64,000 bases of DNA, from assembly GCF_032854445.1 (NCBI RefSeq), contig NC_088307.1, positions 4,090,001 to 4,154,000 on the forward strand, given 5' to 3'. Both the position numbers and the translations under genes were made by a program. Under the pieces are notes generated by a model. That model did not search any database. It saw only the letters and a program-made list of their open reading frames with translations, and had not been told where the DNA came from. This DNA is from Liolophura sinensis (Eukaryota > Mollusca > Polyplacophora > Chitonida > Chitonidae). Shown piece after piece: positions 51,015 through 61,565 of the stretch; position 1 is the first letter of the stretch, and each line of letters opens with the position of its first letter.

Positions 51015-51262
51015 TTCATTTATTTGGAGTTTTACGCCGTACTCAAGAATATTTCACTTACACGACCGCGGCCAGCGTTATGGTGAGAGGAAACGCAGGA
51101 CTATTCGCAGGTTGCTGACAGACCTTCCCGCGCCTATGTGGAGAAGAAGCCAGCACATGCTGTGACCTGGACTTGAACTTACAGCAACTGCTTTGGTGAT
51201 AGGGTCTGGGTCATTGGTCCTCGTTGGCACGCTAACCACCTCGATCGGCCACGAAGGCTCCT
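51015..51262 (-). mobile_element. SINE-A, near full length
   Basis: Tail, 'GAGTTTTACGCCGTACTCAA', core 'TTACACGACCGCGGCCAGCG', 'CTGGACTTGAACTTACAGCA' (B-box) and the head side 'TGGCACGCTAACCACCTCGA' then GGCCACGAAGGCTCC. The small minus frames at 51179-51506 are read-through. Confidence 0.88.
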
Positions 51263-51654
51263 CACTGAACCTCCGCCGCGGAGACAGTGCACCTCAGTCT
51301 CCAAGAACCGACACAGCACCTCTGTTATGAAGTGTATGGAGGCTAAGACACGTACAGCGCACCTCAAGCACAAAGCACAGTTCACCACAATCGCGAAATA
51401 CAGACCCAACACATCTAATAGGCCTACTTGCACGGGGAGTGGGCATACACGGTTCTGTCCTAGAGGCTGGAGTATTGGCATAAGCTAAAATGGAAAGACC
51501 ATTCAAAGTAATGTATCCAAACCTACATGTACCTTTACTGGCATTTTATTGGTTTGTTTTCATTTTGTTTTGACTGAAAAAAAGGAGGCGAATGTCTGGA
51601 TTCTTTGTTGATCTTATTCAACCACCGTGGATTTTTTTTTATCCCAAGCAAAAT

Positions 51655-51905
51655 GTTGATTTATTTATTTATTTGATTGAATGGTGTTCAAGGCAGTGTG
51701 TGTAAAAATTTTGCACTGACATCACGGCGGTCAGGATTATGGATGGAAGAAATCGGAGTGCCCGGAGTAAACCGCCGAAGTTCGCCAGATACTTGACAAA
51801 TCTCCTTGACTTAAAACCGCACTTGAAACAGCGAGAGCTGGATTCGAACACGCGACCGTCAACCTTGTCCGTCAACGGACTAGCAGTCGCAGCGATAAAT
51901 TCGTC
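51655..51905 (-). mobile_element. SINE-B, well preserved
   Basis: 'TTTATTTATTTATTTGATTG', 'CATCACGGCGGTCAGGATTA', 'GGAGTGCCCGGAGTAAACCG' and 'GAGCTGGATTCGAACACGCG' (B-box). It shows that SINE-B shares the tail type with SINE-A but has a different core. Confidence 0.8.
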
Positions 51906-53975
51906 GAAACTCAAAGAGGAAAATTATTTTAAAAAAATACATTTACCAAAATATATACCAAAAAAAAAAGAAAGATGTCCCGTAATAAATAAATAAATAA
52001 TAAATAATAAAATAATACAAAATAATTAAAACAAAGTATTTTAACACTATTATGAAACGCGCTGTTGCCGACCACATTGTGTCAAGCTTCGGGATAGTAT
52101 ATACCATTGCATTGAAAGGCTATAATTGTGTTGAATTGGTGGCTATCATTTCCACCCTTCCAAGTCCTATAATCGTTTTCAGGAAAATTCCCGTTTGTTT
52201 AAGCCTAGGCATGCAGTAAAGAGAGAGAAAGTGATAGAAGTTAAGAATGACAGAAAAACATGTAGAAGATCCGTAGTTTCATTGGCTGAGCGGTCTTTGG
52301 ATCCAGATGATAATTTTTATCGCTATAATATCATACTGGAAACAATGAAGAAAACATCGGTCAAACACATCTCGCAGAAAACCGAAACTAGACTGAAAAT
52401 ACACAAGGCATTCGAGAATGTCGGCTTCTGAGGACGTTCAGATATATAAATGTAGCCCTTTGGAACTATGTATTTTTAAGTCCAGCTGAAAACATTACAG
52501 GAACTGCTTGAAAAGTTCCTTTAGGCCTTGATAACTCTTCTCCCGTCCATTAGTTGAAAAGGGAATCGAAGAAAAATATGTAGTTCAATCTATACAGGAT
52601 GCAATTATTGTTCTTTCTATGCGAATTATTATCAATATACCTGTTCAACGAAGCAGTCGCAGACTGCGCATGGCGCAATTTCTTTGTCCAAACATAGTGA
52701 AGACATACGTCACCATGGCAAACGCCCCTAGCGCTTTGTAGAACGGGCCTCTAGACGTTCTTTTGTGTATATTGGTCGATAGACGAATAAGCTGATGTCC
52801 ACAATAGTGAGCAAAGTACAAGATCGAGCATGCAATGTCGCTGGCTGTTGATTAACGTGATATTATAGGCATCCTTTGGGAAATGGAATTATATCAACAG
52901 AAACTGTATTTGGGGTCTATAAGGTTATGATGGCAATAGCGATTCATTTGTTAGACCTTTATGTTATTTGTAACCGGAACAAAATGCCTTGTTTTCACGT
53001 GTTGTTATGCGGCCATTAATTCACTTAAAATTGGCATGCAGAGTATTGACATCTTGGCGAAGATTACTAACGACTCTCTAGAAATTATACTCATACAAAT
53101 CAATATAAAGCACAATTATTCGCCAGTGGAAAGAAACTTTATTCATATAATGTAATGACGCAGAAATTATTTTCCTAAAGGAAAGGGGCAAATAATTTTG
53201 ACCTTTTCTAGTTGGATAGATGCTGAGTGGAAACATACGACCACCAGCATATATTTCTGAAGTGCTTGCTAACTCTTCAAATCAACTACTAATATAAAAT
53301 TCTTACGATGTTATTAAAGACGTATAGCACAGAGAGTAAAACCATAGCAGCGTGTTAACAAGAAACACGGTTTCACGTCACTTGTACCACACGCCAATAT
53401 GGCGAACAGGGAAAACAGGGCTCGTGTGATGTCAGCGGAAACAGCTACGTTTTCGGGCTATAGAGATAGCTCTCGCCAGATTGGTATAACCTGGCGGTTC
53501 ATTCGATCTTCTCAATGAGCAGGATTTTACTTACCTTCGATATCTGGATTATATGCACGATCACGAAAATACCAAGTTAGGACCGTATGCTTTTTTGTCT
53601 TTATGTTGAGTACTTTATCGATGCATAGTTATATGTGGTCTAGTGTTGTCCATTGTTATAAGGCGTGAACTGAGCCATATTTGATAACCTTACGTACATG
53701 CACACAGAGACAAAGCTTGAGACAACAACTGAGCTAATTCGACCCGGAAAACTGAGTCATATGGCCAGATCATTTGACCCTTGTCATGAGAATCCGAACG
53801 TTTGTGAACTTGAGAAGTTTCTCATGGAAAAAAGTGTCATTTGTGCCTCTCGAAAAGGGTAAGACAGGTGATCAGCAAATTAATGTCAACAAAGGTTGCT
53901 TAACATTTTTTTATGAGTCACATGACAAAGTAGGACTATTTTTGACTTTGCTGACAAAAGAGTTCCAGCTGGAAA
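51906..53975. other. Stretch without recognised transposons; one exon-like frame
   Basis: It is relatively free of repeats apart from an A-rich AAATAAAT run at 51985-52030. It includes the exon-like frame at 52183-52431 and a minus donor at 53535. Otherwise nothing is recognised. Confidence 0.3.
52183..52431 (+). CDS. Unrecognised exon-like open frame (possible terminal exon)
   Basis: Plus-strand AATCGTTTTCAG gives an acceptor with AG at 52181-52182, directly followed by 82 open codons and TGA at 52429-52431. The predicted peptide is basic and not repetitive, with VVSLAERSLDPDDNFYRY in the middle and HKAFENVGF at the end. There is no ATG near the start, so it would be a 3' exon of a plus-strand gene. 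I recognise no family and find no partner exon upstream. Chance is a serious alternative. Confidence 0.2.
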   Translation, partial: ENSRLFKPRHAVKREKVIEVKNDRKTCRRSVVSLAERSLDPDDNFYRYNIILETMKKTSVKHISQKTETRLKIHKAFENVGF

Positions 53976-53984
53976 CTGCTCTAT

Positions 53985-54210
53985 TGATTGGTGTTTAACG
54001 CCATGCTCAAGAATTGTTCACTTACACGACGACAATAAGATTCAAGAGGTGAAGGAGCCCGGAGTGCTCCGAATAAACGACCAATTCAAACCAGGTAGCT
54101 ACCAAACCCGCTGACTTCGGATTCGAACACGCGACCTCATTGGTCAAGGACCAGCATCGTATTCGCGGCGAGTCAGCGCTTTTGCCATCTTGTCAGCGAA
54201 ACCCCGGTTC
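53985..54210 (-). repeat. SINE-B copy, diverged
   Basis: 'TTGATTGGTGTTTAACGCCA', 'GGAGCCCGGAGTGCTCCGAA' and 'GACTTCGGATTCGAACACGC' (B-box) follow the order of the 51655 copy. Confidence 0.7.
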
Positions 54211-54354
54211 CACAAGCTAAAAAGAAAAACCAGTACCAAAATTATAATAATTTTGGTACTGGCATTTCTCTAGAAGAGAGTAATAATGATCATAACAGAA
54301 GGGAAAGTTGGTCAAATAAAGATAGCCGCACCTGATCTACTCGAAGTCTTTTGA

Positions 54355-54560
54355 TGTTTACGACAGATATTGGTAGTGCTGAAAGCAAACAATAACATTT
54401 CTCTCCCAGTTTTTTTTCACAAGTAATGATATGAATATGTTGTTCATTAGATGGATAAACCATGTTAGAAAAAAAGAAAGTAAATATTCCTGCTACAATT
54501 ACATGTATATTGGTTAAAAAGAGCAGACCAGGTGTCCCCAAAATGAGAAGAATTAAGGTA
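54355..54560 (-). repeat. Dispersed repeat, family C, copy 3
   Basis: Shares 'TTGTTCATTAGATGG', 'GAGCAGACCAGGTGTCCCCA' and ATATTGG with copy 2. It gives the 83-residue minus frame at 54541-54290, whose GTPGLL start recurs in copy 1 (FGTPGLLIPAN). Confidence 0.65.
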
Positions 54561-54596
54561 GCTGATTGATAGAGAATCTGCTTGGCTATAATAAGT

Positions 54597-54729
54597 GAGA
54601 CATATGACCATCTATATTTGTAACTGGATGTTTACTAGTGACAGATATGACCATCTATATTTGTAACTGGATGTTTACAAGTGACAGATATGACCATCTA
54701 TATTTGTAACGGGATGTTTACTAGTGACA
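54597..54729. repeat. Tandem repeat, 43-bp unit, 3 copies
   Basis: 'GACCATCTATATTTGTAACT' plus GGATGTTTACTAGTGACAGATAT (split: GGATGTTTACTAG, TGACAGATAT) repeats three times at 43-bp spacing. Confidence 0.93.
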
Positions 54730-54786
54730 CAGGGGGCCTCCGTGGCTCAGTTGGTTGGCGCGCTAGCGCAGCGTAATGACCTTGGA
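54730..54786 (+). repeat. SINE-A tRNA-like head only
   Basis: 'GGGGGCCTCCGTGGCTCAGT' then TGGTTGGCGCGCTAGCGCAG and GTAATGACC: a clean tRNA-like 5' end with A-box (TGGCTCAGTTGG) that breaks off before the B-box. Confidence 0.85.
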
Positions 54787-54983
54787 ATCTCTCCTGTTTT
54801 CGCAAATGAAGGAGCAAATTTCAGTGCCATTTGTACATATTTTAATTTGATTTTGGAAACAAAACAACATTTGTTGGATTAGCCAGTGCTCGGGCTTCAA
54901 TTTGACCAGTCAACAGAGAATAATGTCTTCAGGTTATGCTTGAAGAAACACCTTGCACAAATGCGAAAAGGTTGAAGAATTAC

Positions 54984-55144
54984 TTATTTATTTATTTATT
55001 TATTTCATTGGTCTTTTACTCCGTACTCAGGAATATTTCACTTATACTGTGCAACGGCGGCCAGCATTATGGTGGGAAGAAAGAGCACGGGAAAAACCCA
55101 CGACCATCCGCACACTGCTGACAGACCTTCCCACGTACGGTTGA
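54984..55144 (-). repeat. SINE-A copy, head missing
   Basis: (TTTA)n tail, 'CGGCGGCCAGCATTATGGTG', 'CCCACGACCATCCGCACACT' and GACCTTCCCACGTACGG. Confidence 0.85.
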
Positions 55145-55149
55145 AGGAT

Positions 55150-55735
55150 TAATGTATCAGCTTTAAATACATATTCATTCAGGAGGGGGGAGGAGGGTTG
55201 GGGAGTGTCCAGAGGGTCAGACAGAAAGATTTTTATTTTGTGCACAAACATATCCACACCTGATACATGTGTATGAACTTGAAGTGGACAGGTCAGTCGG
55301 GCCTACCACTTCCATGCACCAATAAACACCCCGTGTAACACCTCGATCACCTCTTAATCATTTAGCCATGGGAAGGCATGACCTACCTTAGTAAACAGAA
55401 GACGAAATCTGAGGTCTATACTGAAATATTTTTACTCTAGAAGCTTGGTTTTAGTTTCCCAAAGATAGGGAAAAAATATGGGTTACGAAAACACCAGTTT
55501 ATCAACATAATTTTCTTTATAAGATCATTTCCACCTGACAAAGTGGCGATCTGCATGTAATAACTGCAGGTTTCAAAAGTTCTTGAAAAAAGGTTTAAAA
55601 AATAACTGAAAACTTGAATCATATGTCGCAGTGCGTCTTTTTTTATTAGTTGTCACATCGTAATTTCTTAGCTTATGTTGGCTAACTATTTTCCAGTGAA
55701 TTGATTTCACTTATACGACGGTGGTCATACGGGGG
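55150..55735. other. Unannotated stretch
   Basis: No gene or known repeat, except a short SINE-like 'ACTTATACGACGGTGGTCAT' near 55710. Confidence 0.4.
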
Positions 55736-55740
55736 ACAAT

Positions 55741-56475
55741 TGGCTGAATCCTGAGAGCGGAACATCTTCTCACTGTATATGACTATAGGAGGGCCAAACG
55801 GCTGAATCCTGAGAGTGGAACATTTGCTCACTGTATATGACTATAGGAGGGCCAAACGGCTGAATCCTGAGAGTGGAACATCTTCTCACTGTATATGACT
55901 ATAGGAGGGCCAAACGGCTGAATCCTGAGAGTGGAACATTTGCTCACTGTATATGACTATAGGAGGGCCAAACGGCTGAATCCTGAGAGTGGAACATCTG
56001 CTCGCTGTATATGATTATAGGAGGGCCAAACGGCTGAATCCTGAGAGTGGAACATTTGTTCACTGCATATGACTATAGGAGGGCCAAACGGCTGAATCCT
56101 GAGAGCGGAACATTTGTTCACTATATATAACTGTAGGAGAGCCAAAACGGCTGAATCCTGAGAGCGGAACATTTGCTCACTGTATATGACTGTAGGAGAG
56201 CCAAAACGGCTGAATCCTGAGAGCGGAACATTTGCTCACTGTATATGACTGTAGGAGAGCCAAAACGGCTGAATCCTGAGAGCGGAAAATTTACTCATTG
56301 TATATGACTTTAGGAGGGCCAAACGGCTGAACTTTGAGAGCGGAACATTTGTTCACAGTATATGACTTTAGGAGGGCCAAACGGCTGAACTCATTTTGCT
56401 CACTGTATGTGGCCCTGGGAGGGGGAAATGTTTCATCACAGCGTATGGCTGTTAGAAGGTCAAACGGCTGATCCG
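55741..56475. repeat. Minisatellite, 58-bp unit, about 12.5 copies
   Basis: The unit is TCCTGAGAGTGGAACATTTG, CTCACTGTATATGACTATAG, GAGGGCCAAACGGCTGAA. The last three copies are degenerate. The minus frame at 56172-55957 is read-through. The sequence is unrelated to the other 58-bp array at 2232. Confidence 0.95.
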
Positions 56476-56479
56476 CGAG

Positions 56480-57115
56480 AACGGAGCGTTGGTCACTGCA
56501 TGCATTTGTAAAATCATAGCTTTGAAATCCTTTGGTCACGTTCCCAGCTTAGCTTCCACATTACCTGTAACGTTACATTCGCACACATGGAACCTGGTCA
56601 CGTTACCTGTAATGGCTTCAAACTACAAAAGCCTTACGTCATAAAAGCCGTCTTGAAGTAATTCCGCGTTATTATCCTGGAATAATATTGATCATACCGT
56701 CGTAATATTAACTGAGAGAAATATAATCCAGTATATGATCCAATCTGACAACACCCAATCATCGCAAACCGTTCTTTTCGAATCATGTAACTGCGTTGTT
56801 AGGGTGGACTCAGCACCTCTTCCCATGATTAAAATCCCCTTCTCTTTTCAACGTAGTTGCTAATGAATCATTCTCTAAACTTATTTAAACGATAATTAAA
56901 GTTCAAATTCACAAGGACTTGTCTATCCCCCTTTTAATGGCGTTAGGTAAATTTAGTCCATCGAATAGTGCATAGAGAATTTGAACATACATAGACTCAA
57001 GCAAGTAGTATAGGCGTTCCAGTACGCTTCATTTCTAAATATCAAGGATAGCATGTACAGTCGAGGCTCCTAATAATGTCATCTTTATTTGCAAGAATTA
57101 TTATTATCAAATTCT
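56480..57115. other. Unannotated stretch between the 58-bp array and the reverse-transcriptase remnant
   Basis: No feature is recognised. It may include non-coding parts of the retroelement. Confidence 0.35.
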
Positions 57116-57119
57116 TGTT

Positions 57120-57850
57120 CAAGAGCTATGTGCATCTACAACGACATCCACGTATTCTGCTACTACATGTACTCTGGAGGAACTATTTAACAAACACAAA
57201 ACCTTTCTTAAAGAAAGGCGCATAAATATACCTACCCGTCACACAGAAATACCACAACTTTACTGGATTCCTAAAATGCATAAATCCCCATACAAGGCTC
57301 GATTTATTGCAGGTTCAAGAAGCTGTACCACCAAACTCTTGTAAACCCTACTTACGAGAGCGTTACAAGAAGTAAAGTCATTTCGGAATAAGTATTGTTG
57401 TGCCATAACAAAAAATTCAGGTGTCAACTGCATGTGGATTCTTAACAACTCCAAAGGTCTTACAGAAGAACACGATGCTCATATGCACACACCGTACAAA
57501 GACGTATCCACATGGAATTTCTCTACTCTCTATACTACGAATCCTCAGACAGAATATCTTCGTTAATTGTCTCGGTATTTACTAAAACAAGCCACCGTTA
57601 CATTAACGTCAGAAGCAATAAGGCTTTCTTTAGTTCTACTCTTTATAAAGGTTACCACTCATGGGATGTTACATTATTTATTGAATTACTTGAATTTCTC
57701 ATTAATAACATCTGTGTGAAATTCGGAGATACCATTTACCAACAGTGCAAAGGTATTCCAATGGGTACCAATTGTGCGCCTCTTTTGGCAGACCCATACC
57801 TGTTTCCATATGAATACGACTATATGCAGAAATTACATTACATTAAGGTT
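57120..57850 (+). pseudogene. Reverse-transcriptase fragment of a retroelement (Penelope-like or related)
   Basis: A plus-strand frame gives IPQLYWIPKMHKSPYKARFI near 57245-57310, followed by a stop at 57342. It continues as DVSTWNFSTLYTTNP near 57500-57545. After a frameshift near 57545, the frame 57512-57850 ends with CKGIPMGTNCAPLLADPYLF and YEYDYMQKL. These are conserved blocks of a common animal reverse-transcriptase family, whose order continues in known members to a YLDDI catalytic motif. Here the sequence breaks off before that motif and is followed by SINE-like sequence. Assignment to Penelope-like elements rather than another non-LTR type is tentative. It is non-functional. Confidence 0.75.
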
Positions 57851-57893
57851 GCATTCCACCAATATGACATGTCACGCGCGGAAAGTGTCGTCT

Positions 57894-57990
57894 GCCAGGT
57901 TTTAGTGGTCGGTGGCTTACTCCGGACAGCCCGGTTTCTTTCACTCACAATATGCTGGCCACCATCGTATCAGGTCATAATGACACTTGC
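57894..57990 (+). repeat. SINE core fragment joined to the reverse-transcriptase remnant
   Basis: 'GGTGGCTTACTCCGGACAGC', then CCGGTTTCTTTCACTCAC and 'ATGCTGGCCACCATCGTATC', resembling the SINE core in plus orientation. Confidence 0.55.
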
Positions 57991-58039
57991 CGCACCTCAC
58001 GGTGCAGTGTGATGTAAAATCGCATATCGATCTGTTGTA

Positions 58040-58520
58040 TCATCTCAGTCTGAACAATTATCTCGCCGCCTGAGCAAGCGTCTTGGCCTGTTGAACCATG
58101 CACCTCCATCTGAACAACCACCTCAGTCTGAACAATTATCTCGCCGCCTGAGCAAGCGTCTTGGCCTGTTGAACCATGCACCTCCATCTGAACAACCACC
58201 TCAGCCTGAACAATTATCTCGCCGCCTGAGCAAGCGTCTTGGCCTGTTGAACCATGCACCTCCATCTGAACAACCACCTCAGCCTGAATAATTATTTCAA
58301 CCTGAACAACCACCTCGGCCTGTTGAATCGCATCGGCCTGAACAACCACGTCGGCCTGTTGAACAACACACACCTGAACAACAACCTCAACAACTATCTA
58401 GCCTAGGCAACTATCTTGGCCGGAACAACCACCTCGGCCTGCACAACCACCTTGGCCTGAACAACTACCACGGCCTGAACAACTACCCCGCCCTGAGCTA
58501 CCACCTCGGATTGAACACCC
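58040..58520. repeat. Minisatellite, 78-bp unit x3 passing into shorter 18-21 bp units
   Basis: The unit is TCTGAACAATTATCTCGCCG, CCTGAGCAAGCGTCTTGGCC, TGTTGAACCATGCACCTCCA, TCTGAACAACCACCTCAG. To the right only CCTCGGCCTGAACAACCAC-like units remain. As 78 = 3 x 26, frames open on both strands (58091-58291 plus, 58373-57975 minus) and are not regarded as genes. Confidence 0.93.
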
Positions 58521-58524
58521 ACCT

Positions 58525-58636
58525 CGGCTCCTTAATAACACATTGATATCGTTTACCATTACTTTATTCGTTTACCAATAAACGGAGGGAGATTGCTTGG
58601 CCTACAACCATAAACTCTTTTCCACAAATACATACA

Positions 58637-58675
<39 letters not shown>

Positions 58676-59095
58676 ATATTTTGGTCCGCGATGATGTATC
58701 AGCTTAAGTTGTCAGAGGGGGGCTGCCATAGCAGCCAAGCTCGCCTGTCGCGTCTGGTTGCCTTTGCTTCATCCTTAGAATAATTGTCATGACTTGAATG
58801 TACGCCAGAAGTGTTTTCATTTAAATGCAAGTTAATCAATTGCATGACTGTTTCGTCAAATGCTCTCATTCCGAGTTTTTTTTTTTTTTCACATTTAACT
58901 AAAAAATTAACATCGCTGCCTTTCAGTGTCTGCATATATCACGCGCAACGCTCGTGTGTAAGTACCATTACAGTTTAACCATTCAGTCTCCAGCTGTGCA
59001 AGGCTACCGTAAGTTCAGCTTATTATCATTACCATGGCAACATATAAGTCACCATAATTTTAGCCGGTATACGATAGTGTAGTGAAAACCTACAA
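58525..59095. other. Unannotated stretch with (AAAT)n microsatellite
   Basis: (AAAT)n at 58637-58677. No gene is recognised. Confidence 0.5.
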
Positions 59096-59099
59096 CTAT

Positions 59100-59190
59100 T
59101 TATTTGTTTATTTAGTGTTTTACGCCATACTCAAGAACATTTCACTTATACGACGGCGGCCAGCATTATGGTGGGACGTAACCAAATACC
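59100..59190 (-). repeat. SINE-A 3' fragment
   Basis: 'TAGTGTTTTACGCCATACTC', 'CTTATACGACGGCGGCCAGC' and ATTATGGTGGGACG, breaking off before the core's middle. Confidence 0.8.
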
Positions 59191-59420
59191 TATAATTATG
59201 TACTACATATGCAGTTTTTTTACAAAACATCGAATAACAAATCATTATGGGTTATTTCTATGGTATTGTGTGAATATCTCATACTGACTCCAGCTTGCAC
59301 ATTGAAAGTGTTATGGCGTCGATTCCTGAATATGTTTAATAAGCCTATCATTTTAATCACATTAGAAATGCAACTAAAATAGAGCATTTAGTAACGTTAT
59401 TTTGTATGTAGGTCTTGTTT

Positions 59421-59629
59421 AAAGAACCTGACTGACATCTTCTTCGGCTGATAAAATATACTATAACAACACGTCACCAACTTGCTTTAAACTGATACAG
59501 ATCTTCATTCAGTAGTAAGAAGGGGTCCGTGCTTGTCCGCGCGGTGAAGAGTTGAGTCGTTTTGGTGTTTGTTCGAACCCAGCTTACGACAGTGAATTTT
59601 CGCGGCGTTGTAATGCATGAGCTTTGTTG
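59421..59629 (+). repeat. 209-bp duplicated block, copy 1
   Basis: Aligns without gaps to 60272-60480 with 13 differences (about 94% identity). It contains GTTCGAACCC, a B-box-like word. Confidence 0.95.
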
Positions 59630-59996
59630 CGCCTCTCTTGCATGCTTGGTGTTATGGTGGCTTGTAGGGTAAATTTCAGTGAAAACATGTTCATCATGCC
59701 ATGTTCATCATGCCATGTTGATCGAAAATTATGTTATTCTTCACCGTTCATTATACATAAAGGTATATACACATGAAGCATGCGCATTAGCACGTTAGTT
59801 GCATGCCTGCGATTTTAAGGCTTGAAACTACACTCCGGCACATGTCTATTTGAAAAGTGGAGGTCTGTAAGTGCTTTTGTTACATGCTTACAAACCATCG
59901 TCAAGTTAAAATAATTTAGGTGAATTTAAACGTGAATGGTGTGACTGACTGATTATCAGTCCCTCACCATCATGAAAGTGTCAAAAGCAGCTGTGG

Positions 59997-60203
59997 GCCG
60001 CGCTGTGGGCCACGTGATCTCGTTGTTAGCGTGCTAGCTCAGCGCATTGAGCCAGGAACCCCATGCTGGTTTCTCCGGGAAGGTCTTCAGCAACCTGCGA
60101 TTGGTCGTGGGTTTCACCCGGACTCGGGCCGGTTTCCTTCCACCATAAGGAGTGTAATATTCTTGAATATGGCGTAAGACATCAACCAAATAAGTAATTC
60201 CAA
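59997..60203 (+). mobile_element. SINE-A, near full length
   Basis: Head 'GTTGTTAGCGTGCTAGCTCA', then 'AGGTCTTCAGCAACCTGCGA', 'TTTCCTTCCACCATAAGGAG', 'ATATTCTTGAATATGGCGTA' and tail CCAAATAAGTAA. It sits between the two copies of the 209-bp block. Confidence 0.85.
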
Positions 60204-60271
60204 TAAATCGAAAGCAGCTTATAGAATCTTGCCGTTGCTTTTAGAATGTCAGTGAAATAGTACCACCTTTC

Positions 60272-60480
60272 AAAGACCCTGACTGACATCTTGTTCGGCT
60301 TATAATATATACTATAACAACACATCACCAACTTGCTTTAAACTGATATAGATCTCCATTCAGTAGTAAGAAGGGGTCCGTGCTTGTCCGCGCGGTGAAG
60401 AGTTGAGTCGTTTAGGTGTTTGTTCGAACCCAGCTTCCGACAGTGAATTTTCGCGGAGTTATAGTGCATGAGCTTCGTTG
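60272..60480 (+). repeat. 209-bp duplicated block, copy 2
   Basis: Offset exactly 851 from copy 1 with no indel. The minus frame 60523-60338 is within it and unsupported. Confidence 0.95.
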
Positions 60481-60533
60481 GTCCAGGCGATTTCTTGCCT
60501 TCAACCACGCAGAACTGAAGCACTGGGAAACTT

Positions 60534-60573
60534 TCTATCTATCTATCTATCTAGATAGATAGATAGATCTAGA

Positions 60574-60649
<76 letters not shown>

Positions 60650-60650
60650 G
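60534..60650. repeat. Palindromic (CTAT)n/(AGAT)n microsatellite next to (GT)n
   Basis: CTATCTATCTATCTAT runs directly into its own complement, AGATAGATAGATAGAT, near 60553. A (GT)n run of about 37 units with one interruption follows from 60577. Confidence 0.97.
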
Positions 60651-60664
60651 TTAAACATTCTTGT

Positions 60665-60762
60665 GCATGCAGGGTGTTAAACACAAACGATTGTGGCGCA
60701 CTATCACTCAGGTTAAACGATGCTTAACCCCAGTCAACCAATCAATCAATCAATCAATATTT
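60665..60762 (+). repeat. SINE tail fragment with (AATC)n end
   Basis: GCAGGGTGTTAAACACAAACG, split as 'GCAGGGTGTTAAACACAAAC', then 'GGTTAAACGATGCTTAACCC' and CAATCAATCAATCAAT, like the SINE-B tail at 2039 in opposite orientation. Confidence 0.45.
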
Positions 60763-60764
60763 TA

Positions 60765-61410
60765 ACCAGCCAGTTACAACGTTTTCCATGAAACTTCCGG
60801 TGGAGTACAGTTTTGTGCATCCCCCGTTCCCACCTCTGTACTAAGATGCTCATTTTTGGCCGTTTTTACAGTCTTCCGTTTGTTTGAAGTCCATCTTTAT
60901 ACGCCAGCCGCGAGAAAATTTATTCGTCACTGAATTACAAAAGGAACATAGGTGGTTTACGTCAGGCAATCCAGTTTCTTCATGCACCCATACAAACGAC
61001 TGCCATCGTATACGGCGAAAAATTTTCGAGTACGCCTCCCTCCATCGCCAAAGAATATTAATATTATATAAAGAAAACTAATATTTAGTTTAATTTCAGA
61101 GCATACGGAACTTCCCATTTGCATGTGACATCTCACTGCAGCAATAATGATCCGTGGAAATAAGACCATGAAAATATAAAAACACTTTCTTTAAGCGTGG
61201 TATTGGTCAGACTAATATGACCAGTGACCAGTCGGAATGAGGCTGTGTATTCAAATCCAGAAGCCGCCAGTTCTGTTGCACCTCCAAGGTTTGTCGGCTT
61301 TGAAGGGGGTGCATTTCTCAAGGTTGAGCCTGATTTCCTCCTGACAAAAGATCCCACTGTTGTCAAGACTCTATGAAGGTAAAACTTTCGTTTACCTTTT
61401 GCTTGGTTTT
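60765..61410. other. Mostly unannotated stretch
   Basis: It contains a possible tRNA-like repeat head near 61195-61265 (B-box-like 'TGTGTATTCAAATCCAGAAG'). No gene is recognised. The minus frame at 61576-61133 is partly SINE read-through. Confidence 0.35.
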
Positions 61411-61414
61411 CACT

Positions 61415-61560
61415 CACCGGTCGGACGTGGTAAAGTCTTCCAGCAGCCTGCGGATGGTCGTGGGTTCTGCCCATTTTCCTCCCACCATAACACTGGCAGC
61501 CGTTGTATAAGAGAAATATTCTCCAGTACGACGTAAAACAGCAATAAAATAAATAAATTT
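61415..61560 (+). repeat. SINE-A copy, 5'-truncated
   Basis: 'CAGCAGCCTGCGGATGGTCG', 'TTTCCTCCCACCATAACACT', 'GAGAAATATTCTCCAGTACG' and AATAAAATAAATAAAT tail. Confidence 0.85.
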
Positions 61561-61565
61561 TGCAG

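Noticed and set aside
54730-54786. Possible genuine tRNA gene (clean A-box and 5' end)
   Set aside because: It breaks off before a B-box and matches the SINE-A head; no cloverleaf can be completed.
57975-58373. 132-residue minus frame with VV/QA repeats
   Set aside because: Translation of the 78-bp array.
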